The notes beneath the pieces were generated by a model. That model searched no databases, had not been told where the DNA came from, and saw only the letters and a list, made by a program, of their open reading frames with translations. A DNA stretch of 64,000 nucleotides from Trichopria drosophilae (taxonomy: Eukaryota > Arthropoda > Insecta > Hymenoptera > Diapriidae), in contig CM059586.1 of the NCBI GenBank assembly GCA_030407085.1, positions 27,081,501-27,145,500 on the forward strand. The letters run 5' to 3'. The position numbers and the translations under genes are program-made. The first letter of the stretch is position 1, and every line of letters starts with the position of its first letter. Below, piece by piece: positions 47,674 to 60,566 of this stretch.

Positions 47674-48544
47674 AAAGGAGAATTTTATTTAATCTAGGGC
47701 CGCAGAAATCATACGACTTTTAATTTAAAAATTTACTTTCTTATTTGTAATTATGTTTGTAGTATATACTTCAGTAACAATATTAATGAGATATATAAAT
47801 ATTTCTGAGCTTTGCACATACACATAAATTATTATATAATGTTTGTTACGCATTCATGTTATATAAAATAGGATTTACATAGTAAAATAATTTAATTTAA
47901 ATCAGCACATTGTCTGAGAGTAGTTAATACATAATAATCCAGTTTTCATAATACCTTCTTATACCAACATTTAGCGATTTCAGATATTTCGAAATAATAT
48001 TTCGAATGATAAAATATCGACAATACGTCAAAAATGACAACTCTCCACTTCTCCATTATGGTTTATTTCTGCGGAAGTTAAAAATATTTTTGTTCTGAAT
48101 TGAAGAAGCGTTTTTTGGTTGAAAAGCTGCGGAAATGAAATAAAAAGCTAACAAGCAGAATGACGTAAGAGTGAACTATTATGTATAACATTTTCGGCGT
48201 GAAGGAAATAATTTATTGAACGGAGTATCGTATACGATTTGTATATAAATAAATAATTTCTCATTTGATTTTGTAAAATTATAGCAAACTCACAATTAGT
48301 TTACAAAAACAAATTGTTAATGTTTATTAAGAAGGCGTTTAAGGTAATGGAGTACTTTGCGTCAATCAACTGTTAGCTTATTACGATGAGAAATACTGGA
48401 TTTCTGAAAGGAAAAATTACGTTTTCCGCATTCATATGAGGAACGGACTAGAAAAGGGGAATTTCCGAGTATACTTTATTTCCCTTCTAATTTAATATAT
48501 CATTCGTGATTTCCATTAATTTTGCAAATATATGTATATTAATA
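47674..48544. other. AT-rich stretch, nothing recognised
   Basis: No feature identified before the third word-array element. Confidence 0.35.
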
Positions 48545-48712
48545 GGGTGCAGGTAGAAAAACCAACAAATCAAAAAGCCGACAGATCAAAAAACCGACAA
48601 TCAAAAAACCGACAGTAAAAAAACCGACAGTAAGAAACCGACACTTCAAAAAATGACTGTCCTCCTGTCGATGTGTCTATTTTTTTACGTGTCGGTTTTT
48701 GTAACCGCACCC
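48545..48712. mobile_element. word-array foldback element, copy 3
   Basis: Starts GGGTGCAGGT and ends with ACCGCACCC, the same end type as the copy at 5346. The left arm has about seven words of the type ACCGACAGTCAAAAA. The right arm is cut down to about three complementary words (GTGTCGGTTTTTG). The possible 8-bp flanks TATTAATA and TGTTTATA agree at 6 of 8 positions. At 168 bp it is the shortest member, which shows that array length varies freely. Confidence 0.75.
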
Positions 48713-48830
48713 TGTTTATATACCAAACTTGAATAAAATCATCCCAGTGAAAAGTTACGCCTAATTTTCATACAGATTAAATTAATAATTAGATAAAAAT
48801 ATTTGTGGTCCATTTGAAAAACAATTATTA

Positions 48831-49842
48831 AGAGGGTTCTAAAGTCCTCAGCCGAAAAGGTAGGAATTTTCACTAAATTCATAAATAAAAAATTTTATTA
48901 TTTTATTATTAATATATTATTATAATAATTTTATTATTAAACATAATTAATTTTTCAAAATTCGGGCGTTGTAAGGACATCTATAATTACTATAGACGGT
49001 ATCTTAGAAAATTTCGAAGAAATTAGTTGAGAACTAACTGAAAATTTTCGGAAATAAATGATTTTTATTTATCGTAACGTGATGATGATGATCACTTTTT
49101 TAGTTTTAAATTTTCGCAAATACATATACACCTTGCTCAAGTCACCATTTACTTTAAACAATTAAATATTTTCTTGAGTTAATTAAACATTTACTTAATA
49201 TAAAGTTGGAGGAAGAAATTATTTAATACAGTGTAAAGTAAATATCTATTTTTTAAGTAAATATTACTTTACTTTAGTCAAGGAATGATTTATTTTTTCC
49301 AAGTAAACGGTAAAATTTTCTTTCCAATAAATATATTGACGCGACTATTCAAAGAAACTATTTACTTAAATCAAATAGCATTTTATCAAAACCACTACAT
49401 TTTTTTCAATGTGGTTCAAATGTCATCTCTATAATCTCAATAAGTTACTGTAGTCAGAAGTAAAACTGTATTGTGTTTTATAGGGGATTCTAAAGAAGTG
49501 CGTCGGTAAAGTAGGAAATTTCAGTAAAAAACGTAAATTAATCATGTCTGAATAAAAGTTTTAAAATTCGAGCTCTGTAAAGGCAATTCTAATTACTATA
49601 GACAGTTTCCTAGAAAATACCAAAGACAATATTAGAGAACTGACCAAAAATTTTCGAAAATAAATGATTTTTTTCCGAAAATTCTTAGTCAGTTCTCTAT
49701 TATTGTCTTTGGTATTTTCTAATATTTAATTAAGTCAAGAAAATATTTAATTGTTTAAAGTAAATTAGGACTTGAGCAAGGTGTATATGTATTTGCGAAA
49801 ATTTAGAACTGAAAAAGTGATCATCATCATCACATTACGATG
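48831..49842. repeat. Complex direct and inverted repeat with long hairpin
   Basis: Two direct units, about 48831-49060 and 49482-49670, share GGNTTCTAAAG, GGTAGGAAnTTTCA, TTAAAATTCG and ATTACTATAGAC. An inverted pair, 49078-49190 and 49722-49835, shares GTGATGATGATGATCACTTTT and ACATATACACCTTGCTCAAG. Within the second unit 49611-49721 is a hairpin with arms of about 50 bp (TAGAAAATACCAAAGACAAT to its complement). It is best explained as one foldback element with an inserted or duplicated arm. Confidence 0.7.
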
Positions 49843-50559
49843 TTACTACGTGTTCTGTAGTTTTTGTCTACATTCGTACATATTTATTTAACACTCATAC
49901 ATATACATGACAAATACATAACAACTCTAAACGCATCACTTATATATTAAATGCGAATCAATTTCTCGGATTGCGAATTTGCAGAATAATTTTTTCGCCA
50001 CCTGTTAACACTAACGAGAAACTAGCATGGAGACAGTGCTGCCAAATGAACCGCCAAACTTGAAATTAACTATTTACTTGAATCAAGTAAATTTCTTTTG
50101 TTGTCAGGAACATATTTATTGGCATCAAAATCTAAACATATGATTTCTTTGGCAGAGTACAACATTTGTTTAAAATGATTTACTTCTTTCAAGAAATATA
50201 ATTTACTACCTTTAAGCAGATTATTTTTCTCTACCTTGACCGATGACAATGTTTTCTTAATGTAAGATATAATATGCCAATAAAATGAATAACCCGAAGG
50301 CAATAAATCTTCTCTGAAACCAACGAAAAATAACTTGAGTCACAAACAAGTAAATCAATTTTTAAAACAAAGCTGTTTTGGTTTTATAGGTGTCTGAGAT
50401 ACGATGAAAGCTAAATATCTATTTGCTAAAGCTGTATGAATTAATGTAACCTTGTTATAAATAAACAATCGTCGAAAAACATGGTATTTTTTCGAAACAA
50501 TTCAATCTCTACGTCAGTTTTCAATACAACAGATCAAACTGCGTATTGTAGACGTTTTT
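49843..50559. other. AT-rich stretch, nothing recognised
   Basis: The minus-strand frame at 50070-50303 is unremarkable. No repeat recognised. Confidence 0.35.
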
Positions 50560-50710
50560 GTACAAAATTCAAAATGACGGATTCAATATGGCGGCCAAAT
50601 TTTAAAAAAATTACTGCAATTGCATGCAAATTTCGTATAAGGGGTTTTTGGGATCACTGATTACGAATTTGACGTCAGATTATTAGAATACAAAATGCCG
50701 GATTCAACCC
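50560..50710. repeat. Dispersed 120-bp unit, copy
   Basis: AATGACGGATTCAATATGGC, GGGGTTTTTGGGATCACTGA and TTACGAATTTGACGTCAGAT are diverged text of the unit at 22583-23250. Confidence 0.6.
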
Positions 50711-53214
50711 GGAACTAACGATGAGTATGTGGCGAGTTTATGGTTCCATTTTTATTTTTTTTTGTGGTTCTTTATTATTTTTTTTTCATTTTTTCTGTTT
50801 TAATTTTAATTTTTGTTGCATTTTTATTTTTTAATCATTCTATACAGTTAGATAATTTGAGCTAATAAATGTACCTAAATGATATAATTTATTAATAATT
50901 CTTTAAATATTTGTTTATTTAAATAAAATGTTGCAAATGCTGCTGACTGTTTGTTTATGAAATATATCGTATTAATAACAAAGTCAATTTATTTTTGAGC
51001 TGCAGAGCAGAATGTAAACTTTACGTTTAATAAAAAAATTTTGACTTAGTGTTTACCATTTCTATTAAAATAAGCGAAGAGAAAAAATTTTAAACTTCAA
51101 ATTTTAAAATGAATTAAAATTCAGCAACTTACTACTGCACTACGAAACCCAAGTCTCCCTATTGTGCAGCATAGAGTATAGGAAATAGACGTTTGGAGCA
51201 AAGAAATAAGCATTAAAATCGAGGTCATTTAAAACTTAGATAAACAGTCAATAGGCATCAATTTACTCCAGAATATCTGCAAGAAAATATTGTAATTCGT
51301 TATTTTCTGAATTACAACTAATAATACTACATCAAATTCTAATGACCATACATTGTATTTGTAAAAATTATAATTATAATTATTTTGGAATATTTTCTCA
51401 TATGAATATTGAATATCTTTGCATATTTTGTATATGCACATCATAAATAAATCAAATGGTCAAACTCTATGAAATCGTTTGATTGTCACTTCCATTCATT
51501 GATCAATTTTTGCTGCATAAATTTCAGCAGTCTGGTTATTAGTAAACCAGTTTAATCAACAAAGTCTACGAGTAAATTCGTCACTAGTCTTCACATAACC
51601 GGCTATTAACATCATATTCAAATACCATCACGAAACGGATGGTATTACAAGTAAGAGAAGTGTATAATAACTCGTAATCGCAATCATCGGTGTCGACTTC
51701 ACTTAGGTCGGCAATAGTAATTACGTACCACACCACGTATTTGCCGGCGAACGAGAAATCGTTGCTTTAGTTGACGGGGCTCTTGTCCTTACCAATAAAC
51801 TGGTTTAATGAGTCTACCAAGACGTATATATAGTATGCCAGACGCATCTCAGCTTCTGAATTGCTTCTTTTACTAAAGGATTTAAAAGAATCGAAAGAAC
51901 AAAAATATAGGGAGCGAGTGAGAAATTTAGAGGAACGGAGGGGTTGTTATATCAGATCTTGCCATGCATTGATGTCTAACTGGCACTCGAGACGACTTGT
52001 AGAGGGTTTGCAGAAGGGGGTCCAAGTTGACTTCGACAGTTGGGTCGATTCCCTGTTATGCTAATTTGTCAACGGTCGCAGACGCGGACCAAAATACTGC
52101 GTCGTGACTTAAAGACGAGGACAAAATGCTCCATCACCTGGGCAACAACGAAAGAGATGGAACAAAACCACAAATGTGGTTGTTTGTGCTAGTCGTGAAT
52201 GTGAGAAACAAAAATTAAAGATAATGGGGATTAAAGGGTTTAGTGCAATGTCAAACAAAACAGCGGCATATAAGGATTTCTGTGAACATTGAAATATTTA
52301 CAGTACTGGACAGTAAAACAATAAAATAGAAACTGTAAAGAGCGAATACAGATTCCGTGTACTAATGGTTCCTTAATAGGACAACTCGTGGCTGCCCTAA
52401 TTCTCGAAACAGGCCCTCCATCCCACATAGCACTAAATGTCCGCCTTTAGCATCTTCAAGGCTTACTACGTCTTGAGGATGACCTCAGGATAGTGACAGA
52501 AATGTAATCCTCACATTTGGAAGTCCTAAGGAACTCTTGAGGGCGTGCTCAGGAGGGTGAGTTTTATGCGATATGGTAGTGCAATAATACGGTTATTCCG
52601 GACCTCATCCAGTACGTGACAGAACTCAAATTGTGCCTGTACAAATTATGCCTGAGCAAGCATAATTTAAAAAATCTACATGCACAACAGGTTTCTCTAC
52701 TCATGTCTGACCAGGAACGAGACGGATTCGACCATGTTCTAAACTGTGTATGGCCAGGCTCGACTTGTCTGCGAAGTACATTGCCTTACTACTGCCTGTT
52801 TAAGAGGGCTGCCAATATTTTTACCAGTGGAATTACAGGACAGGGTAGTGTTAAATGACAGTACATTTGTTATATTGCCAACTCGGTGATGGGAGAATTC
52901 TGGTTCAAATCTCGGCAGGGTTTTTTTTTCAATTTATTTTAAACCCTTGTAAATAATAGGTTAAATATATACAAAGCTATGGCACGGAGAAAAACATTTT
53001 TAGAAATAATACTTATTAACTTCGAGCGAAATTTAAGGATCCCAATTGGCGCTGTTATCGGTCTTATCAACAATGCATCACACCTTTTCGTGATTTAGTT
53101 ACTTCCATCTTGTATTCATTTCATAAACAGTACACATAATAGTAAACATTTTTTAACCTTTTTTTATTTGACGATTCGGTCATGTATCACAACGCATTTA
53201 ATAGTACATTGTAC
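50711..53214. other. Mixed stretch with short unrecognised frames
   Basis: Frames at 51861-52064 and 52616-52858 lie in a stretch less AT-rich than its surroundings (about 51640-52860), but I recognise no domain and see no splice context that joins them. GGTTCAAATCTCGGCAGGG at about 52902-52920 resembles a tRNA T-arm followed by poly-T; the rest of a tRNA is not found. This is the most exon-like untyped region in the window. Confidence 0.35.
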
Positions 53215-53620
53215 ACCTAGGAAGCAAACGCGACAACTGGCACGCGTTTGCATCCAACTATTCTCCCTAGTTGCATCTACTATTTTCTAATACAAGAGCG
53301 TCAAATATTATGCAGTTACCTTTTAAACTACCATAATAGTATAATTACAAGATTTTCGGTTTTTATTAAATTACAAGATTCTATTGCAGACAAATATTTT
53401 ACATTTATAGATGTAAAAATGAATAAAATAATTGGCTCACCTTTCGGCAAACACCTATTTTGCTCCCTAGTTACATAATGTACCATTGCTCCCGAATAGA
53501 CATATTTTGGTCCCCAAGTAGAGAAAGAGCTATTTTGGTATATTTATTGTACTCCCAAGGGAAAGAAAGTCCTATTTTTCTCCCTACATCGCGGGAGCAA
53601 AATAGCATTTTCTGCGTACA
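53215..53620. repeat. GGGAGCAAAATAG word block, copy 2
   Basis: TTTTGCTCCCTAG, CCATTGCTCCCGA and GGGAGCAAAATAGCATTTT are repeated in both orientations, the same vocabulary as 25196-25690. Confidence 0.55.
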
Positions 53621-56600
53621 TACACCGAAGGTGAATTAAACAGACATATACTACCCGATTACGAGAAATTCGTTTTATATAGATTCGTACTAAAAAATAA
53701 CGAATAATTACCTTTATTTTAAAAGTGTCTCTTTAAATGTGCTATTTCGTCTCCTTCATATGTCAAAAACAATGTTTTTTTAAAAGCCCGAAATACCTTG
53801 AGAAACAGATATTAATATTACAATTTGGAGCAAAGAAATTAACAGAAACTTATTATCAAATGAAATACAAGATCACCAATAGTTTGAGGTTATGGTATTT
53901 ACTGTTATTGACAACAAAAATTATTCCAACACTGCTATAATTTCTCGTATTGTTTTTACGTTTGAGATAACAAATGTGAAACAGTCAATAAAGTGTTTGT
54001 AATATATACAAGAAATTAAGAAAAAATTACACACTTCACTAAACGTAATATTGCAACTTTCGAAAGACGGCAATAATTTTTAATCCTGTTAAGAGTAGAT
54101 TGAGCGCACTTTCTGCTGGGGTCATTCTTTCAGGCAAATTCGCTCGTGAAGGAAAAATAATAGGAGGAATTAACGGAAACGTTTTTCCGTTCTTTACGGA
54201 CGTCAACGCCAATTTTCTCTTAACTGCGAAAATTCTCACGAATACGACGAAAGATGTAATAAAAAAGTTCCTGGGACGAGATTTTTCACTTTAGGATTGC
54301 AAATGATGGGAATAAATTCAAGTGGTTTGCCAGAGAATAAGAGGAAAGGGAGGTGGTTCTGTTACAGAATTATTCGTTTTGCTCCTAATTTCCCTGTCGA
54401 TGCAGCCGTACGTATTTAATTAGGCCAAGTGGCTCGGTCGCGATTCCAATTTGGCTGGATAGGAATAATTTTCGGCTGCAGGTCAACCACCCCAAATCTC
54501 CCCTCTTCTCCACTCTTTTTCACTCACTGATTTATCTATTCCATCCTTTCTTTTACTACTTCAGGTTCATTTCAATGTTTTATTGCAGCTGAACGTCGTT
54601 CAATATTATATTTTCTATTTAGATTGTTTTTCCTCAAATCTGCCGTATTTAGTGTTTATTTGGATAAAGTAAATCGAAGAATATTAAAAGCAAATAGACA
54701 AGTGACAATCCAGAGCAATTACTAAAGACTGCAGTCAAGGGGCGAGGGATATAACAAAGAAAAAATTAAGAGTAGCAGCCAAGATATACTTCACATAAAT
54801 CAGGAAGGTGAAAAATATTTGCGAAACCTCAGTGAATTTCAGAAAAGTATCTCTGAATGGAAGCGACAGAGCAAAACAATAAAGGGATTTGAGGTGACGT
54901 AAGAGGATAAAATATTTCCGTACCTTAAAGCGGAGAAAAGTAAGTATACGGGGAGAAAACCTTTAAAATAATGTTAATAAGGTAATAAAATCGTACACAA
55001 ATTACTACTCTAATGTAAAGTCAAACAGAAATTAAGACTAAAAATTTAATTGAATAAAAATGTAAACATTCGAAATGTTGGGGTGGATCGTAATAATCGA
55101 ACGAACATGTATGGATTTTTTAACTGGAAATAAAGTCATTTCCAATATTCTATCCGCCATTTTGGATTTTGAACATTTCTCATTATATTTCGATTCAATA
55201 TTATTTTAAATATAAAGAAATAAAATAAAGCACCGAAACAATCAACGACGAGGCTTGTGAAAAATTCTATTATTTTTTTCATTTCCAGTCAAATATATTA
55301 AAAAGTGACCATGAATATGTAATAAATCGAAATTTTACATTTTCAGACAAAAATTGAGATTGATGACGATTTATTTAAGAAATATTTAGGAAAGATTTTT
55401 ATACATTTTCTCATTATTTTCCTCCATTTTTAATAGGATAAACTGGAGTTCAATACAAAAATTTTCTCCGTAAACTCCAACTTATTTGTCCACGTTTGTT
55501 CATAGTTTGAAATGGATCGCCATCCATTATCCATTCGTAAAAAATTGTAAAAAAAAAGTTTTCCAATTTTTCGGTACTTTTGCAGATAAAATTTGCCATA
55601 TTGCTTTTTTGCGGGCAGCGAATGACATTTTGACCCCGTAAATCAATAGAGCATACCCAAAAATACTAAAATAAGTTGGTTTCATTATGATATTTTCATT
55701 TTTCGATTTGCTGGAAAGCTTTGAAAATGAACTAAAAATCTCGTCATCTTGGACGTTAATGGGTTAATATAGCAAAAGAACTTAAAATAAAAATAAAAAT
55801 TTATTTTAGGCGGATTACACCGCTCTTGAAAGAGTTAAAGGGTGAAAGAAATGTCTCTATGCAATATAGAAATGCACAATAGTGAATATTATATATTTTA
55901 ATTTAGAAAAGGCTCAGTTGAAAATAACAAACATTAAGTTGCCTCATTTCTGAAACATCCATGACAACTTCATAAATTGATTCATTTTTTTGCAGCCACT
56001 CCAACCTAGTTCCTCATTATCAACAAGTTTGTTCTAAGTGAAATTTTATAATTACTTTTAAAAAAATACAACCAGAAATTAGAATGAAAATGGAACTATG
56101 GCGACCTTTGGTCTACGTTGCACTTGCCGATGACGGAGTACGAGACTTGCAGATGCTTTCGTTTAACGATGATGGATCGTCCGTTATCATATTATTTATA
56201 GATAGTGCCAAATGAAAATAGACGTACCTCCAACTGGACAAGTTCCATGCATTTGCACGTCATGTTGTGATTGATTGATTAATAACAATAATGTCCAAGA
56301 AATATTAATTAATCAGCCTTTTTTATATTTTAAACAAATTCAGCCGTAATAGAAAATGATCATTTCGAATAGGTGTGAAAGTTAGTGTCATTGTTATATG
56401 GTTTAAGACATAACCTATCCTAGTATAGTATTATTAACTACAATTTCATTTCAAATTAGACCGGTGAATTAGAGTTAATTTTCGTCGTTCAAATGTCAGT
56501 CTGAAAGATAATAAGCTGAGCCTAAATTGTTTGAACTCCTCTTTATATTTTATCCATGTTACTATTCTATGTATATTTTGTAGAACGATAAGGAGGATCT

Positions 56601-58316
56601 TGATAGTTTTTTGTCTCAAACCCTATCAAGGTTCTCGTACTTCTTATTTTATATATGAAATATCATAATCTCAACTGGCCTTGTAAGGTCCGAAGCTGCA
56701 AAATCTATAAGGAACATTGTTGGTAGGTTATACGAAGACTGAGTCCTAGGTATTCTACTAAAGCATTGTAAGTGATTTTTTTACACCTCCGGTTGGGTTG
56801 AAATGCGCATCCTAATTCAGGTAAGAAATATCAAATAATATGACAACGAAATGGTTTTATCACTTCACTCTAGACATCTCAAAGGCCTCTACTCACAATC
56901 AGAACTTGAAGCTAAACGAATTCAAAATAGCAGACTTAAAATTTAAAAATAATTTGTTTTCCTTACAATTTTGGAACATGCATTTCTAATTTATTATGAA
57001 TTTTTACTTTCTTCATGAACAATGTTAAGATGTATATACGGAGTCGGAAGTGGCCAAGAAACGCACAGTGTAACAATGTGTCATGTAATTGATAATATCG
57101 ACAGGCTGTCTTATCGCAATAGTAGTTAATGGAACGAGACGTCATTTGCATACATAGTCAACGCGACCTATAGCTGAGAGGTGAGATCATAATCTCTCAA
57201 TTACGAACCCTCACCATATCAATAGTCAAAAGTCCCTAAACCACGATATGTATATTTTCGTGGAGACCATATTAAGGATATAAATAAAAAAAATAAGGAA
57301 CTAAACGATTCGGCGAGAGGCGCCGAAATTCTTTTATCGGCAACATTGTATGAGAAGACCTTGGGATTTAATCGGGTGCTAGTTTTTGCAGAAAGATTTT
57401 AATCGGTGAGATGGTTTTCGGTCCCATGGCGGTGCATTTCGTAGCATATCTTTGTAATTGTTAAAAACGTGGGACAAAATGAAAGGCTGATCAAATTTTA
57501 GTTTTACGTAAATTTGTAAATTAATTTTTTAAATGACCATTCTCACGACATTTTGCACGGTTATTATTGACCGCTTGAGACAACATGGGAATTTTAACTA
57601 GAAAAACAAGAAGTTCTTTAGACATGTATTACAATGACGTCATTCTTATGCAGTCGCTTTATACTATCGTGGAAGACTGAGATAAAGCTTTGATCTTGTT
57701 TAATGTACGCGATGAAATTAAAGACTATGTGTGAAAGGAATACGAAAAAACCAGTTTCTGAATATTTCATACGCTTTCGAAGTACATAAAGGATACTGGT
57801 ACGTTTTATCTATCTGGATTCTTAATCATCGTTACTTCCAATGGTAACTTTAACAACTACTAAAACGGGCATTTGTCATTTTAAAAGCATAAATTGGTGC
57901 TATTTTGAAGGTGTCTAGCAGTACGGATGAATAAAATTGTTATCATTAATAAAAATGTTATCTTTGCCAAAATGGTTTCGAGTAAAATAACAAGATAAAA
58001 AAATCGGTATAATACACAAAAATAAGGTTTCTGATTGTAATGTCATATGGGATCAAAACGTCATGAAAAATCGATTTTCAAAATATTAATATTTTATATA
58101 TTATATAGTTAAATTAATTATTTCCATAGTAAATAGAACTACAATATTGTTCAATACCATTTCTAGTTTTCATGATTAGTACATAACTTCAAATACCAAC
58201 TATAAACTTTCATATTGTTAATTCTGCTACTTACGTATGTTAAAATAGTTTCTACTAGTTCTTCATGGTTTCTTTAACCTTTTTTTCTCTCTATGTACAC
58301 AGAATATTAAAAATGC
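53621..58316. other. Long interval with little recognisable content
   Basis: 54039-54294 has open frames on both strands with ordinary amino-acid composition. The minus one follows a possible acceptor (TTTTCGCAG) and could be a decayed exon, but I cannot name it. 55135-55175 contains a fragment of the dispersed 120-bp unit (CTATCCGCCATTTTGGATTT). 54700-54960 is purine-biased. The remainder shows nothing I can support. Confidence 0.35.
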
Positions 58317-58783
58317 GGGTGCACCTAAAAAATCCAGTCATTTAAAAAAACAGACATTCAAAACCCAGAAATTTCAAAATACAGACACTCAAAACCTCGA
58401 CATTTCAAAATGCAGACAATTTATCCGGGACGCCGCCCTTGAGGTCTCACTGAAAGGTCATTTCAAGGTCATAAATAGGTTAACTGTGTAGGCCACTTAA
58501 AGGTCAATTTAGTTTGACTCCCGGATTATTTATTAAGCACATTTAGAAGTCAATCATTAATTACATTTTTAGAATGTATACGTTTGAAATGTCTGGTTTT
58601 TTGAATGGCTGTTTTATGATTTGTCGAGTTTTTGAGGTGCACTCATTAATTGACTTCGAAATCCGGCAGTCAAAATGAATTAACCTTCAAGATAATTTGT
58701 CTGTATTTTGAAATGTCTGGTTTTTTAATGTCTCTATTCTGAAGTGTCTGTTATGTGATTTGTCGGGTTTTTGAGGTGCATCC
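58317..58783. mobile_element. word-array foldback element, copy 4 (composite)
   Basis: Begins GGGTGCACCTA and ends GAGGTGCATCC, flanked by AAAAATGC (58309-58316) and AAAAATGT (58784-58791), an 8-bp duplication with one change. The left arm has words such as CAGACATTCAAAACC, the right arm TTTTGAAATGTCTGG. An extra right end (TTTTTGAGGTGCACTC, about 58627-58644) sits inside, so a second end has been captured or duplicated. A central piece bounded by ATCCGGGA and TCCCGGAT (58423-58526) contains GGTCATTTCAAGGTCAT words and is not made of the usual words. Confidence 0.8.
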
Positions 58784-58791
58784 AAAAATGT

Positions 58792-59832
58792 ATATCAATG
58801 TGAAAATATTATAATTGGTTTGTATCAAACATCATATCAAGAGTACAAGAGGACACCTTTTGATTGAAAAATCTAAGAAAATGCAGGACGATATACCAAT
58901 TTTTAGTCTCCAGAACGGAAAAATGAAATTTCTGGAAATTTAATTTCAAGAAATTGACTTTAATTTTTACAAAATATAGTTGGAGCCCTAAAAGTGATTT
59001 CTTTAAATTAAAAACTATCGCATAAAAAAAGTTAAGTCAACTTTGTTTAGAATTTTTTCAAATATTGGTATATAACCATATCGGAGAATAAAAATAAAAA
59101 ATTAATTAATTTCGCAAACTGTAGAGAATATTCAAGTTAGAGGTAGAAAATAAAGTCGGTAAGTTAATTTTTTTATATGGATTATCGTATTTTTTAACAT
59201 CAAGAAGACGAAAGGTTTGATTAAATTTTGTTGGGTCCTGTACTGTATCGCCTGCATTTTCTTTAAAATCCAAATTAGGGCAAAATTCCAGCTATTTTGT
59301 ATACGATAATTTAAATGATTTGTCATTTTTTTTTATTCTCATTTTGGTTAATACCAGAGTAACATTGGTAAAATTGAAAAGTACACATAAGTCAACCCTT
59401 CGCTTCTGATGGGAGATGCATGGAACGAATTATGATGACTCATCACAATATCTTTTAGAGTCTAGTCATATCCAGGTCTCCTATAAAAAAGTTAGCCACA
59501 CCTAAACAAGTAATGTAAGCTGTGTAACAAAGGCTGTGTTTTTAAATTACTCCTATGTGTGCAGAAAACATACAAATTTAATATAAAACAACGGAACCAG
59601 TACTGCAAATTACCTTTGTTTTCTGTAGATAATTTGTGACATCTAATTTAATGATTAAACGAACTTACCTGTAAGTGAAGTTCTATCATAATTGTATATA
59701 GCGCTTCTTCCTCAAAACCTACGTAGTACCCCTACTTCATGCCGATTATAATCACGAATTTCAAAGCAAAAAAACAATTTCAGACTGTTCTCTCTTGCTA
59801 ATGTCATTCTTTTATTTCGTGCTGAGTAACAC
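58792..59832. other. AT-rich stretch, nothing recognised
   Basis: No gene or repeat identified upstream of the two-exon remnant. No promoter element is claimed. Confidence 0.35.
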
Positions 59833-60566
59833 ATGTCAGGAGAAAAATTAAAAATTGGATATGGAAAAAGAAATCACAGTGAAGTATCTTCTGACGAAGA
59901 AAATGATTATAGATCATTAATTAAACGTTTGAAACGTTTGGAACAAAAAAATCGGCAACATAAACGAAAACATGGAAAAAGAGAACACCATTGTAAGTTA
60001 CCCTTAAACTCTGAATTTCCAGGGCATCACATAGACAAGTGTTTTGAATGTAATCTTTTAATTACTAATTATTATGCATGAATGATTACAGTAATGGGTT
60101 CCACTCATTCACTGATTTACCAATATGCTGCATGTATAATTTTTTTCCTGGAAATAGAAAGATGAGTTCTACTTTTTTTTCTAGCCCAATTTGACAAATA
60201 ATTATCGAGTACGTTATGAGTTCCACTTCTAACTGAATTGAAAAATAAAACTTGGGTCCCACCCAATTTTATATACTTATGCTTTTGTAAAGATATCCTA
60301 ATATGTTTAAAATATGAATATTTTGCAATTGAAATATCTCAAATCTATCTATCTATTATCAAAATATTTGGTTTTTAGCCAGAAAATGAAAAACATATTC
60401 ATCTGAAAGAAAATCTGATGAAATCGATGATATTGAAAACGATGATGATCAACCAAACTTAAAAAATGATAATTCTGGTAATCAAGATATTAAATGGTTT
60501 ATTGCGGCTTGTTGCATACGATATTTTATAAAAAGAAATATAATTAAGAAATCAACAAATTTGTAG
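59833..60566 (+). pseudogene. Two-exon gene remnant, basic then acidic protein
   Basis: Exon 1 (59833-59992) opens with ATG after AACAC and encodes 53 residues: a serine/acidic patch (EVSSDEEND, about 17-25), then a strongly basic, leucine-spaced segment (LIKRLKRLEQKNRQHKRKHG, about 29-48) with coiled-coil and nuclear-localisation character. It ends at a consensus donor, T|GTAAGT. A 386-bp intron ends in GGTTTTTAG, and exon 2 (from 60379) continues in phase with an acidic stretch, SERKSDEIDDIENDDDQPN, to TAG at 60564-60566. One in-frame TGA (60387-60389) breaks exon 2 near its start. Splice sites, matched phase and sustained composition argue for a once-real gene. Short basic/acidic proteins of this kind are common in transposons and chromatin factors. 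The family is unknown, and an undetected splice variant that avoids the TGA cannot be ruled out. Confidence 0.5.

Noticed and set aside
52902..52920. GGTTCAAATCTCGGCAGGG as a tRNA 3' end
   Set aside because: The T-arm pairs poorly and no anticodon or acceptor arm can be drawn upstream.
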